From Agarophyton chilense (lineage: Eukaryota; Rhodophyta; Florideophyceae; Gracilariales; Gracilariaceae): a stretch of DNA of 64,000 nt. The position numbers and the translations under genes were made by a program. The DNA lies in contig JARGXX010000003.1 of NCBI GenBank assembly GCA_030374765.1, forward strand, positions 868,001 to 932,000, read 5' to 3'. Of the stretch, positions 44,601 through 55,206 are shown piece by piece (positions within the stretch are counted from its first letter, which is position 1; each line of letters starts with the position of its first letter). The notes beneath the pieces were generated by a model that did no database searches, was not told the DNA's origin, and saw only the letters and a program-made list of their open reading frames with translations.

Positions 44601-46353
44601 ATTACCGACGGACCTGATGACACTCCATTGGTTGACCTAATTCCTACCCCCTTCACAGATCATGGACCTCAGGGTAATACTGAAACGGATGAACTTATGC
44701 ATAAGGTCCAATCAAATGATCCTGAGGTAAAGGAGAATGAATTATACCTATTGGATTGTGAGACAGTACCGCCTAATTCGACACCTCTTCAGGTTAACTC
44801 GATAGCCCCGGAGGAGAAAGAGCTCCTCCCTATAACTATTCCAGAACTCCTACAGGCGCAGGTCGAAGACGAGTACTGCAAGGAAACAGCGCAATCGGTA
44901 GGAACCGCTGGATGCCTATTTGACTATGACCGATTTGGACTACTGTGTCGCCGCTCACCACTGGATGGCGCACTCCAACTGCTAATACCAAGTTCACTAA
45001 GAGCGCGATTCCTATGCCTCGCCCCTTTCCCTGGCTTGGATGGTCACCCGTGGAGGCCGACGAATGTACCAAACTGTAAGGACGTTCTTCTACTGGCCAC
45101 TTACGGCGCAGAACCTATGAAAAACCGCACGGAACCGTACATCGTGCGCACAAATCCGAGGCTCTCGCACCAACCATCAAGCCAAATTGATGCTCTTTCC
45201 CGCCGCAGCTCGGATGGAATTTGTCCCAATGGATATACTTGGGCCTTTTCCTAAGTCTTCTCATGGAAAACGGCTCGTCTTGGTAATAACCGATAGGTTT
45301 ACCAAACTTACCCGAGCCCTACCTCTAAGAAAAACAACAGCCACGGACGTCGCCACAGCATTCTTGTCCCACTGGGTACATCCATATGGCATACCACTCT
45401 ACCTCCTCACCGATAATGGCAGCCAGTTTGTATCCAAATTCTTCTCACACGTTTGTGCTACCTTTGGTATCAAACAAGTGACCACCACGGCGTACCATCC
45501 CCAAACCAATGGGCAAGCCGAACACTTCAACCGCACCCTTCTGGACCGATTGGCGCACTACGTTTCGGAGCACCAATTGGACTCGGATGAATATGTTGAG
45601 CAATTGGTTTATGTCTACAACACGCAGGTGCACGCTTCCACAGGGACAACGCCTTTCGACTTAACGCCGCCGCCGCCGATAGCTGTTGACCTTCAGGAGT
45701 CTATCATACCCCAGGACATAACCCAAGGGATAACTCCTATCCAGGCGAGGCGCTACTCGCGCCGACTCATTGACCGTATTCTACAATTAGCCAGAACTGT
45801 ACTAACCAAAGCCCAACGTCACTACAAGGTCAAGTTCGACAAATCCGTTTGGAACACACCGATTTTTGGGCAAGTAGAATTTTTTTACGTTGGTCGTCCA
45901 CCGAAGATAAGTGAGAAATTCGAGGACACTACGCGGAAGCTCTTACCCCGCTCTACGGTACCATACAAAGTTTTTAAGGCCAATAAACACACCATTACGT
46001 TACTAATTGACGGCCTAAAGGACACCGTATCGATTGATCATGTGACACGAGCCCCCAGCTCTCCCGAATCACCAAATTCCCAGTCCCCTGGCCCAACGAA
46101 ATCACTACGTCCTCAGGTCAACGCTCAAGTCCCCACACCTTTTAAGGCAGTTCCCGCGGACCCAACTAGCGCCATAGACCCGATGGTCAGTGCCAATGAC
46201 GATGACCCGCCTCTTCCAACCAACTCCAATGGATTAACCCCTCTGGACCACAATCTCCTTCCGGAAAATGAAGAACCACCGGAATATGTGATTGATCGCA
46301 TCATCTCTGCCGGTCGGGGAAAAGATGAAACTACGCTATATCGCGTTCGTTGA
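44448..46353 (+). pseudogene. Integrase of gypsy copy 2 (RNase H end, zinc region, core)
   Basis: The frame 44448-45254 continues from the RNase H end (DYEKTYRPGIKHQAADAL) into the integrase N-terminal region, where DDTPLVDLIPTPF and FDYDRFGLLCRRSPLDGAL mirror copy 1. A frame change at about 45180 leads into 45187-46353, the core. Its three catalytic acids are seen in FVPMDILGPFP, LLTDNGSQF and NGQAEHFNRTL, with spacing normal for gypsy integrases. The zinc finger upstream is damaged (PWRPTNVPNCKDV instead of the second His/Cys pair). The C-terminal part runs into a chromodomain. The core, 388 codons, is the best preserved piece of this family in the window. Confidence 0.86.
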
Positions 46354-46560
46354 TTCGGCTACGCACCTGAGGAAGACACTTGGAAAGAGCCTCAAACCAT
46401 TCCGGCTAACATTATCGCCCGCTATTGGCACAAAATCGGCAGCACGGAGCGCAGCCTTAAGGAGGGGACAAACATTGGCCCGAATAATCCAAAAACGCCT
46501 CCCGACACGATGGTTCGCCGTCGCTTCCGCATCAGGGAACAAAGGCAGTCCTAAGGCGAC
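46262..46560 (+). pseudogene. Chromodomain at the integrase C-terminus of gypsy copy 2
   Basis: The end of the integrase frame reads EYVIDRIISAGRGKDETTLYRVR. It then meets a TGA at 46351-46353 and continues in phase as FGYAPEEDTWKEPQTI and an Ala/Ile-rich helix (IIARYW). This is the chromodomain layout: the E-Y-V-I-D-x-I strand, then Y-x-V-R-W-x-G-Y, then E-x-x-T-W-E-P. The TGA stands exactly where the conserved Trp of the K/R-W-x-G-Y core would be. Chromodomains on retrotransposon integrases read histone marks and target insertion in chromoviruses. Confidence 0.82.
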
Positions 46561-46648
46561 ACCTGAGAAAGACCTGAGACGCTTTCAAAGTTGGACGACG
46601 AGGTCCCGGGGCACGCACGTTTGAGATACAGGAGCGACCTTGGGAAAG

Positions 46649-47220
46649 TGTAGTATCCGCTCTACGGAGAGAGCAGACACCTGCGACAGTGTTCGGGACT
46701 GCCGAATGGGTGCTTGCGGCTAAGGGGAAGGTGTGGTAGAGCACAACACGAGCGAGCTAGAATGAGGGTTGTGAGGCCCCACTCGCCAATGAGGGTGGTT
46801 GGTAGTATGGAACGGACAACTACTTTTTGCAGCTTGTCCAGATCTCCGGTTAAGGAATCCTGAACAAGGAACAAGAGAGTTGTGAACCCATTTCTTATCG
46901 CCTCTACTTTGGAGTCGGCGCTCCTCTCTGTGCCTTAAATACTGTGCACAGGGGTGAGCGCCGCACATAATGATATCTAGATATAAACTTGGTTAGCCGA
47001 TTAACCCCTCTACAGTACGGGATAAAGGTTGCCACGTGACTACTCACTACAGTATATGCGCCGTTGCCAGTCCGGTATTTCCCCACAAAGGGTCGAATCG
47101 GATGCGCTGTGGCAAACCCAAATCCCATGTGTAACATACGACCTCACGGGCTATCTGCGGGATGCCGCTTCATAACTTCATCCTAGCCGTTGCACTCACT
47201 GTTGAGTATCATCATACTTA
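46649..47220 (+). repeat. 3' LTR of chromovirus copy 2
   Basis: It starts with TGTAGTATCCGC directly after a purine-rich tract. It is alignable over its whole length with the solo LTR at 57818-58484 (opposite orientation), with shared blocks such as AGAGAGCAGACACCTGCGAC, AAGGAATCCT, TTGGAGTCGGCGCTC and GCGGGATGCCG. The end is diverged (CATACTTA against ATACTACA), so the exact 3' border is approximate. The two copies differ by many substitutions and a roughly 95-bp difference in length, so this LTR is old. Confidence 0.78.
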
Positions 47221-47831
47221 GCCAAAAAAATCTTCTATCGGCATTCCGACAGTGCAGAATACTACACATGATCTGCTGGAAGATGATTTGTTTTGCCAAG
47301 TACGTCGTCGGAGTCGATTATTTTCCCCCGTGTTTGCCTTAGGTGGTGTTGATGACGAGGGCGTAGAGCTGAAGGACTGTTGCGGGTTGTTCGTGTTCTT
47401 ACGGCGAGCCACTTCGGCTTCGACGTCATTTACGATGGAGTCGAAGCCGGCGTCCTTGAGGTTGGACATCATGGCCAAAGTGACGAAAGAGTTTGGAAGA
47501 ATTCGGATGAACTTTAGAGCTTTTCCTTTGTCTGAACGCTCATGTCAAAGTGTGCAAGCGCCTCAACAATTTCCAATAATTTAGACACAAGCTCCCCAAC
47601 AATTTCCAAACACTTAGACACATGCTTGTTCCAGTCCACGTTTTATTTGAGGATAGGAGTGTCCAAGCGATGACAAATGTTCTGAACAGCTTGCGTAGTC
47701 AATGTTGTACACACTCGCTGCAGTTCATCCCAAAGGTCCTCGGCCGTTTTGTCGTCGTCGTCCACAAAAGCACGGATGTGAGAAAAAGCTGAGTCTGCGA
47801 GGCATAATATGATGTTATTCTTTGCTTTCAA
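47221..47831 (-). pseudogene. Copia-type gag remnant
   Basis: The frame 47643-47831 reads ILCLADSAFSHIRAFVDDDDKTAEDLWDELQ, the usual copia gag helix pair with T-A-x-D-x-W-x-x-L. The frame 47218-47478 reads MAMMSNLKDAGFDSIV and a Ser/Thr-rich linker, and ends in a degenerate zinc knuckle (FCTVGMPIEDFFG, where the usual His and last Cys are Met and Phe). It lies directly beside the LTR of gypsy copy 2. The rest of a copia element is not seen, so this is a fragment, identified by motifs only. Confidence 0.45.
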
Positions 47832-48052
47832 TGACTTCTCGAACTAAGATCTCATTGAACGATTGTTGAGATTGAATCCTTCGGGGCGCGAATTCAAACC
47901 ACTTAAAAAAGCGTCGTCCCGGCGAAGATAGGCTAGTAGATGACGGTGACATAGAATGTAGTCGATGGGCTCCTTGAGCATCGGTAATTTGCCAAGCAGA
48001 GCCTCTTGAGAGACCACATTTTTGTTAGATGGAGATATAAAATTTATCTACT

Positions 48053-48178
48053 TAAGCGGGAAAGGTGTTCGAAACTTCAACCTGGTTGAGCGGGAAAGGA
48101 GTCCGCGTAATCAACCTGCTCGAGCAAGAAATGAGTCTGCGCGATCAATCTGATTGAGCGGGAAAGGAATTTGCGACA
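48053..48178 (+). repeat. Degenerate ~34-bp tandem repeat, about 3.5 units
   Basis: Units of about 34 bp share AGCGGGAAAGG, then a variable middle, then ATCAACCTG. Four copies can be read by eye, each diverged from the next. No coding function is apparent. Confidence 0.7.
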
Positions 48179-48929
48179 TACTTAGTAGGAACGTTTTCTT
48201 CTTCTTCTCTGACTTCAACTTTCTCCGTCCCTTACGGGTGGGAGGAGTAATTGAAACTTAAAGTGATCCTACCCGAACCCAAAGAACTAGGCGATCGATG
48301 CAGTACACTTCCCTGCAATTAAGCGGCTAGCTGGGGACCCCAAAAACCCGAACTTTGAAATTTTTTCTCTCTACGCTTCAATGATTGTTTATGCCTGAGA
48401 CTGAACGATGAGACAACCTTTCTCCAAATGCTCGCGTAGAACATCCTTGCAGTAAGCTAGTTATCCTGTGTAACGCATTCCAAGCAGATTAGTTCAAATC
48501 CCTAATCAAATTTCGACCCGGTTCTCAGCATGAAAGTCACTAATATCCATTAGAGTCCAAGCTGATTAGAATACCATTTTGATTGTGTGGGTATCGGGAA
48601 GATGTTACACGAGTCATGTAAGCATCTCTCAGCAGCCTTTTGACGAAGGACCTGAACAAGGACAGGTGCAACTTCCCACCACCCCTAATTCATATATCCC
48701 CTCAGCTTCTCGGGGAGATTGAGGGACTTCAATCTCAATCTTTGAATTTGGGGAGCTTCTCGACCTGTAACAACATAGAGGTATGCCTTGATTGAAGTCA
48801 TCTCTCTCGAGAAAAATATGAATTTAGACCCGTCAAGACTCTGTGGCGAAAGACGTACCTCGAATACTCGAAAACAAAAGGCAGTCAAACCGCGAGCCAA
48901 GAAAGGCGAAAGACGATAAGACGCGGAAG

Positions 48930-49290
48930 CTGAAGGCCGAAGAAGCGTGGTTGACAAATGCCAAGGAAGCGCAGAGGCACAAGCCAAGGAAGCACGTTGG
49001 CACAAGTCGAGAAAGCGTGGAGACACAAGCCAAGGAATCCGCAAAAAAGCCACCGGAAAAGCGCTGAAACAAAAATCAAAGAATTCTGGAGGCATAGACA
49101 GAAGTAGCGCGACAAAACAAGAGGAAGCGCGGAGTCATAAGGCAAAGAGGCGCAGAGGCGCAAGCCAAGGAAGTAAGGAGGCACAAGGCGAGGAAGTGCG
49201 GAGTCACAAGCCGAAGAAGTGCTAGGGAACAAGCCGAAGAAGTGGGGAGGCACAAGCCGAGGAAGTTCGGACGCACAAAGTAGAGAAAGC
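48930..49290 (+). repeat. 23-bp minisatellite
   Basis: A run of about a dozen diverged units with a period of 23 nt, each beginning GCC(A/G)AGGAAG or GCCGAAGAAG and ending GGCACAA. Because 23 is not a multiple of three, the repeat cannot encode a repeated peptide in one frame. The several open frames on both strands here are by-products of the repeat. Confidence 0.8.
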
Positions 49291-50162
49291 CCAGAGTTGG
49301 ATAGCGGAGGAAATTCAAAAACACATAACTGAAGAAGCGTTGAGGCTGAAAGTAGATAAAGCGCTGAGGGGCACCGCAGTAGTGCGCAGACCTAACCAAA
49401 CGGTTCCATGTTCGAATCGGAGGGCCGGAACCTCTCTCTTGTTTCCTTGCATTGCCGAAGGGTGGGTGTCACCCTCGCTGGCGGCCGTGAATTATATTTG
49501 TTCCAGTTCAAGCTACGGGACACGACGCAACGCACACTTCATATTACGTGTGTCGTGCTGCGCCTTAGGGTTACATAAAACGCACGGATATTAACAATTA
49601 ATATGAGTAGCCACGGCAATGCGAACCCAATGGCCATTGCAAGAACTGTAGTTTGGAAATTGCACATCCGAATTAAATATTAAAGGTTTCGCGAGTAATA
49701 TGAGTTTGTTTGGTGTATCTTGTAGGCCCATACATATAGAATAGTGAGTGCAGTGTGTCAGGAAAGAGAAAGAGAGGGGGCCAAAAGAATTCAAAGCGTT
49801 GTCATGGGTTTTCATAATGTGCAACGCCTCGCGGGCCGGAGGAACAGGCAGAATAGACTACCCCTGCGAGACTTCGTCCTTCTTGCGTCCCCGGAACTGT
49901 TTATTGTGCACTGATTATCAGGCTGAATGCACAGAGCCGATCTCATGCATTGCTGTGCACTCATCAAAATATTCAAGAGTACCGAAAGCACTACAATACT
50001 GTATTTTAAAAGGTAATTTATAAAATTTTTGTTCAAGGGATGTGTTTTTGAAACAGACTTTACTAATATTTTCTGATAGCTGTTGGCGGAACAAACGCAC
50101 CTCCGAGCTCTGCCTTTACGTAATATAGAATAGTTATGCAATCACCTTCGCGTTTTCCTCTA
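49291..50162. other. Stretch without recognised gene
   Basis: Sequence between the minisatellite and the Tc1/mariner element. It contains a B-box-like GTTCGAATC at about 49412 without a tRNA fold. No gene was recognised. Confidence 0.5.
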
Positions 50163-50195
50163 CAGTGCGCGAAATCTGGATAAAGCCACCACCCC
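50163..50195 (+). repeat. Left TIR of Tc1/mariner element
   Basis: Begins CAGTGCGCGAAATC and matches the reverse complement of 51661-51692 with three or so differences. TA precedes it. Confidence 0.9.
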
Positions 50196-50386
50196 TTCGC
50201 TCTTACTGCCATCCACAGTCGGCAAATCGGCCTTCTATCGTAGTCAGTACTTAGAAAACCATTCAGAAACTAGTTTCAGAGCTTTGAAGAACCAGACCTA
50301 ACCCACAGTTTTCTGAACTTTAAAAATCCTGAACAAGATAGCAAAATAAAAACAAAGATTAAAACAAAGAAACACATTTATTACAT

Positions 50387-51365
50387 TCAATACTTAGTCA
50401 TTCTACCCTTTTTCTCTACCACTTGGATACAGCTCTCCTGTATAGAGCTCAAAAGTGGTTTCATAAACTCTACCCTCAAATTATTCCAACATTCAATCAC
50501 ACATTCCAAGAGCGTTCCAACATCTTGAAATTGGCGCTGATTGGCGTTAACGTGACGTGCTAAAAAACCCCAAATGTTTTTTATAATGTTCAAGTCAGGT
50601 GACTTGGTCGGCCAGTGTAAAACATCAAGATAATGGTCAGCCTACCACTTTTTAGTATACACAGAACGGTGTACAGAAGCATAGTCTTGCTGAAAATAAA
50701 AGATTTCTCAATTTTTTTCGGCCGAAAATGGTAAGAATTACTTCTGCACCACCTTGCAGTACTTCTTAGAGTCCATTGTACTGGCAAAAACGACCAGATT
50801 ACTTAAACTATAGTATAAACGGGCACCTCAAAGGATCACAGAATCTCCTTCATCTTTTCGCTCAGTAAACTAATCTGTTTTTTCCTTTTATCGTGCAAAT
50901 AATGTAAAATTTCATCTGGTTTATCTAGATAAAATTTTCTTTTCATCAAAAACATACTTTTCTTCCATTTTTTCATATAAAAAGTCATTTTTTCCCGAGC
51001 CCTTATACATATTTTCTTTTTATGCATTTTAGTCATTATTGGTACCTTCTCCATCTTCTTATAAACCGAAATTAAATCATTATGAAACAACAGTTTTATG
51101 CATCAGACTGAAACCAGAAAAAAGAGATCATTACGGAGTTCTCTGGCAGAGTTAGATGAGTTTGAAGTGGAACGCAGTAGAGCTCTTTTAGCCGTAAAAC
51201 TCTTGTTTTGTTGTTAAAGCCTTTTGAGAGTTGGTTGTAGTTGTCAGGCTCTTTGAACAAGTTTTGGAACAAAGTGCGAGAGCGTCCGATGATTTCAGAA
51301 ATCTCTCTTTGAAAACAGCAATGAAATGGAACTTCAAGTATCATAACTTTTTCTTTGTTCTTCAA
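50387..51365 (-). pseudogene. Tc1/mariner transposase, decayed
   Basis: The N-terminal part (51096-51365) holds a helix-turn-helix end (EISEIIGRSRTLFQNLFKEP). The middle (50836-51090) holds the segment before and around the first catalytic site (FLMKRKFYLDKPDE), where the usual SDE/D is lost. The last third reads QQDYASVHRSVYTKKW, a stop, then the segment ending SPDLNIIKNIWGFLARHV in the frame that ends at 50387. The second catalytic Asp (QQD) is present. The third acid, normally in NPIEN, is Lys in NIIKN. Two of three catalytic positions and the reading frame are thus damaged. The C-terminus (KKGRMTKY) is a normal end for the family. Confidence 0.85.
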
Positions 51366-51660
51366 GGGTTTTCACAGGTCTATTTATATGTTTTTGAACT
51401 TAGGAGTTGTCGGAAATTCAGAGGAGAGTCTTGTTACAGTTTTTGTTTTATTCAAAATGCGCGCGCGTTTGTTCAAAGGAAAAAGTACTGCTGGGAACTT
51501 TAATTAGATTTCGGGGGTGTTTTTTGTACATAGTTTTATTGACAGTGTAGAGAAGTAGAGAAGTTTTATTAGTGGCCTCTAAAGTTTCATTTATTCTTTT
51601 AAAGCGATACAAGAGAATAGGTTGAGGGAAACACGAGAAAAATGGAGTGCATCAACAAAA

Positions 51661-51692
51661 AGGGGGTGGCTTTATTTGGATTTCGCGCACTG
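51661..51692 (-). repeat. Right TIR of Tc1/mariner element
   Basis: Reverse complement begins CAGTGCGCGAAATC. TA follows it at 51693-51694. Confidence 0.9.
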
Positions 51693-51956
51693 TAACTGTC
51701 CACGCATTAAATCGACAAGAAAAGAGAATCTGTTAAAGTAGTTCTCCTGTAACGGCCATATCTTTCAAACCACCCAATAAAATTCCTTCCAACCAGGCTC
51801 TCCCTGGTTAGCACAAACGAACCATTGGTTGTGAGAGCAACCCGAGGCAGTTACGCCCACAACCTCCGATACAAGCTCGAAAACAAAACATGCTTCACTG
51901 AGCCAAAATAAACCATTTTTTTAATTCGTCAAGATATATGCGCCCTCTGGCACAAT
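51693..51956. other. Stretch between Tc1/mariner and Tigger-like relics
   Basis: About 260 bp with no recognised gene. It probably includes part of the Tigger-like element's 3' region. Confidence 0.4.
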
Positions 51957-54286
51957 TCAGGAGGGCGACCAAACCCCAACCATGCTTTCAAACATTTCGA
52001 TCACTAAAACATTCATCACCATCATTGCTGCCCTTGCTCGGCGATGTATACGGCGCTCAATCCGAGTCTCCCGTAACAGCACGCGTCGAATTCTACGCTC
52101 TGGTTTCAACGGAATCAATCGTCGAATATGGTCTATGGGTTCTTTGTAGGCACTGATCTCTTGGCTTCTTTCTTTCCTTCTCACGTACATTCGTCGGCGG
52201 GCGTCCTCGCGCAATTTGAGTGCACTCAAGACCGCATCACTCGTGAGGTTGGACCCAGAGATCGGGTTGGTACGAACATGCCCATCTTCTGCCACGCTTG
52301 CGTCACGCAATAAGATACGGCTTTTTCTGGAAAAACTCACTAACAATTCCTTCACCGTCACCGCACTAATCTGTCCCCTATTCCTGTCTGTCATGTAGTG
52401 CTGCAGAGGAGAAAAATTGGGAACCAATACATCTAGGTCCCAAATTCCAGTTTTGAAAAACCCAGAACGAATGTTGGTCGCTCTTTGCGAGTGAAAGTAG
52501 TTGTTTGGTGTACACTGACCAATATCGAAGGCATTTAGTTTTGACTCCTGCCGTGCTGCGCGGTGCAGTTCCTTTTGTAGGAAGTACTTAAAGGAGTTAA
52601 AGACCGTTGCCTCCAGAGGTTGAGTGACGTGGGATGTGTGTGCTGGAAGGGCGATAACGACTACGTTATTCTCTTTGAAGATTTTCAGGGTCTTCTACTG
52701 GATATGGGCATCGTATCCATCTAGAAGAAGTAGAATATTCGTGTTTGTTCGACGAAGGATCTCGGTTTCTGGGAGAAAGTTCTTAGCCCATTGGTAGAAA
52801 ATTTCGGTATCAACGCCAGGGGGTTTGCGTTGGAACAAATAACATTCAGAAAAAACGGCATGCAGCGATTGCACCTGTAGAGCAATCCGAGATGGGGAAA
52901 TACCTCTCGGGTGTGCGAGTCCCGCTCTCGTGAAGAGGGGTAACTCAGCGAACGAGCCTTCGTGCCACTGATGCGTGGGTGTAAGACCACAGTGGTTCAG
53001 GCAATCTTACGAAGGTGATGAACCCAGAAAAAGGGGGAAGAATCAAAGGGGGATCAAAGAACAAGAATATTCCGCTGACAACGGCAAAGTGTAGGGCGAA
53101 AATGTAGGGCGAAATAGGACGCACGACCAAGCGAACAGATCTATGAAAGGGGTACCCACACTTGATAAGCGAAATAAAGACGGGTAAAAACAACCCTATA
53201 CAGGGGCGGTGTACTGACCTAAACACAGGAAAACCAATAAAAGAAAGAAACACACCAATAAAGATGGTACAGTGACGTCTGAGCTTCCCGAGGGGATAGA
53301 TTAGCCAAACCGGTCGCGGTTCCTTCCGTTAAGAGATGAAGACTCGCGTAGGCGACATAATCTAGAGCCAAGCACTCGGTTATCATTTACTTGGTGGTAG
53401 CGATGGCGGTGAAGCCATCGCTTAAGTCTATTCTAGACAGTGAACTACACGTGTAGACTACAGTGGTGTAAACCAATACTGGTCCATACACGTATCATGC
53501 GTGTAAACCCAGCCTTGCACGGCCATCCTTCCACTACGGTGCTACGGTAGAGACTTAACTAACATACCCTCTAAGGTGTCTAAAATACTAAAAACTAATA
53601 TTACTCATAGAATCACCAACGTGGTCCCCGATATATCGGACGCCATATGAATGGTGCCCCAACCGGTTATACGCGCATGCGTTGCTCTACAGAACCTGTC
53701 CATGTACCCTCCGATACTGAGCTAAATTACCTGAAAATATTACTACAGGTTTGTACGAACTTCCGTCCGCTGAGACGATGGGCACAACGGTTATGCGCTC
53801 TAAGTTGCCCTTCGTCTTCAGGAACTTCTGCACCAGTTCGACTTCTTTCGCTCCACTTCCTTTCCGACGGCTTCTGCCCTTCATCTTTGCAAAAGAAGCT
53901 CCCGATTGATCTGTCTTGAATATTTGCCTTGGGCTCTTGATTTTATAACGCTGAACTGCGGCCGTTACTCTGGTAATGTGTTCTGTCGAAATGCGCGTTG
54001 TGACAGCGTTTACTCGTTTATCTTCGATCATTTGGACGTGGTGCAGATTCATATTATTTAGTGCCATGAACAATGTTACCCACATATCAGATGGCCGATT
54101 TTCTGTAAAGGTGATTTTCTTTTGGCGATAGGCCGACTGTAGAGAAACGTATTTCTGTACCAGATCTCTTACTCCCTGTCTTGAGAGGGCAGTATTATTA
54201 TCTTCGAAGTAAAGGGTGTATTCCGGTAGAATCACTTCATTGCTTTTTGTCAAATATGTCGGCCGACTCTGGGATAGCAGATGCAA
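51957..54286 (-). pseudogene. Tigger/pogo-like (DDE_1) transposase, split by an insertion
   Basis: The N-terminal half (53687-54286) has the CENP-B-like DNA-binding region (LTKSNEVILPEYTLYFEDN...SRQGVRDLVQKYVSL), then KSPRQIFKTDQSG, with the first catalytic Asp, and ITVVPIVSADGSSYKPVVIFSG, the DDE_1 signature. After a 0.7-kb insertion, the minus strand continues with HQWHEGSFAELPLFTRAG, a Trp-rich FYQWAKNFLPETEIL and LLLLDGYDAHIQ with the second Asp. Then come ALPAHTSHVTQPLEATVF with its conserved P-x-x-(T/S)-S-x-x-x-Q-P-L block and a basic C-terminus (51957-52427, rich in Arg). Stops occur near 52697 and elsewhere. These are cut-and-paste transposases. Confidence 0.82.
52976..53677. mobile_element. 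0.7-kb insertion, probable solo LTR, inside the Tigger-like transposase
   Basis: Coding similarity to the transposase stops at about 52975 and resumes at about 53678. The hexamer ATGCGT occurs exactly at both borders (52971-52976 and 53677-53682), as expected for a target-site duplication of 4-6 bp. The inserted DNA can be read as starting TGGGTGTAAG and ending GCGCA (TG...CA) and has no ORF, which suits a solo LTR. It does not resemble the LTRs at 46.6 and 57.8 kb. The exact split of the hexamer between target and element is ambiguous. Confidence 0.6.
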
Positions 54287-54777
54287 TTTTATGTCACAAA
54301 GCTGATGCGATTGTGCGTTGAGATGAGTACGAGACCATGAGGCGAACGCCCGACGCGAAAAACCATCTGAGGCAAATTATTTTGCGGCGAGGGCCTACCA
54401 AGAGACATTGTGCTCAAATCGTTCGAATATGGCCACTCCAAGAGGCTCAAGATTTCATTTCATGTTTTGCCGCAGAACAGCTCGTCATGGCAATTAAGAC
54501 GGGGACTAGCATTTGCTCTTAGTGAGTAGGGCATTGGTATATGGTAGAATGCGCGCCCTTTTTGAATTCGACATCATGTGAAGGGAACACTTAAGAATTA
54601 TGTAGTGAGAGGAGATGTATCTTCCTGGCTTGGTCTTGGTTTTCGTTCTGAAGCAAAAATCTGGGTATTTGATGCGCTTTTTATGAATGTCGTCATCTAG
54701 TGACAGGATGCCATGTAATGCGCACGCGAGCACTCACGTGCTCTGACGCCCGTTCCAACTTGCATATGTTGTTAGTG
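54287..54777. other. Stretch without recognised gene
   Basis: About 0.5 kb between the Tigger-like transposase and the target duplication of the MULE. It probably holds the 5' part of the Tigger-like element. Confidence 0.4.
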
Positions 54778-54786
54778 CATTTAGAT
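54778..54786 (+). repeat. Left 9-bp target-site duplication of the MULE
   Basis: CATTTAGAT directly outside the left TIR. It matches the right copy at 61428-61436 at 8 of 9 positions. Confidence 0.8.
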
Positions 54787-55025
54787 GGACTACGGAGAAT
54801 CTACATGCTGTCGTGAATGTTTAAAAAATGGAGGAGACCCTCATGTAATTCTGGGCCAGATCCTCACCCCGGCTCACGTGAGGATCCTCAAGATTCTCAG
54901 CTCCCATTGGCAAGTTCAGAATCTATCACGCTTTGTGACCCGCTCTGTGACAGATCCTGCGCATGTGATTTCGTCTGAACTAGTCCCTCATCAAGGCACA
55001 AGTGTGCAGCAATCAGCTCAGACCA
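54787..55025 (+). repeat. Left terminal inverted repeat of the MULE (239 bp)
   Basis: Begins GGACTACGGAGAATCTACAT and ends CAGCTCAGACCA. It is the reverse complement of 61189-61427 with a handful of differences. It contains the motif GATCCTCA three times on one strand or the other. Confidence 0.93.
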
Positions 55026-55206
55026 TCCTCGCTTTTAATTAGACTAGAGCCAATCGGATCTATATTCCAAGATTTCCATTACAAATTGCGCGCGCTTCAA
55101 CCTCAACACGTGTTTCGTCAGCACTAGTAGCATGCTCAGTATTGAGCGTCAGGATTGTGTACAACTCTCATCATCTTTTTCATTGCTCTACTAATATTCT
55201 GTCTCT

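Larger units (their letters stand above)
42335..47220 (+). mobile_element. Ty3/gypsy chromovirus retrotransposon, copy 2: 5'-truncated, RT deleted, 3' LTR present
   Basis: Same family as copy 1 but on the plus strand. It begins inside gag (opposite about 4640 of copy 1) and continues through protease. It then jumps from the protease-RT linker directly into RNase H, so the reverse transcriptase is absent. Integrase zinc region, core and chromodomain follow. A purine-rich segment (TTGGGAAAG) ends at 46648, directly before the TG of the 3' LTR, which fits a polypurine tract. No 5' LTR was seen. All coding parts except the integrase core are broken. Confidence 0.88.
50163..51692 (-). mobile_element. 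Tc1/mariner element with terminal inverted repeats and TA target duplication
   Basis: The ends are inverted repeats of about 32 bp beginning CAGTGCGCGAAATC, 50163-50195 at the left and 51661-51692 at the right, followed on the inside by ATAAAGCCACC in both. TA lies directly outside each end (50161-50162 and 51693-51694), the duplication expected for Tc1/mariner. The 1530-bp element contains a decayed transposase on the minus strand. It is a complete unit structurally but cannot move by itself. Confidence 0.92.

Noticed and set aside
48000-49300. CRISPR-like array suggested by regularly spaced repeats
   Set aside because: The units are directly adjacent without unique spacers, strongly diverged, and the setting is a eukaryotic nuclear genome.
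48685-49400. Open frames of 74-136 codons on both strands
   Set aside because: They overlap each other on the 23-bp minisatellite, have no domain, and the period is not a multiple of three.
49401-49440. tRNA gene suggested by GTTCGAATC
   Set aside because: The flanking bases do not form a T-stem and there is no D-arm or acceptor stem.
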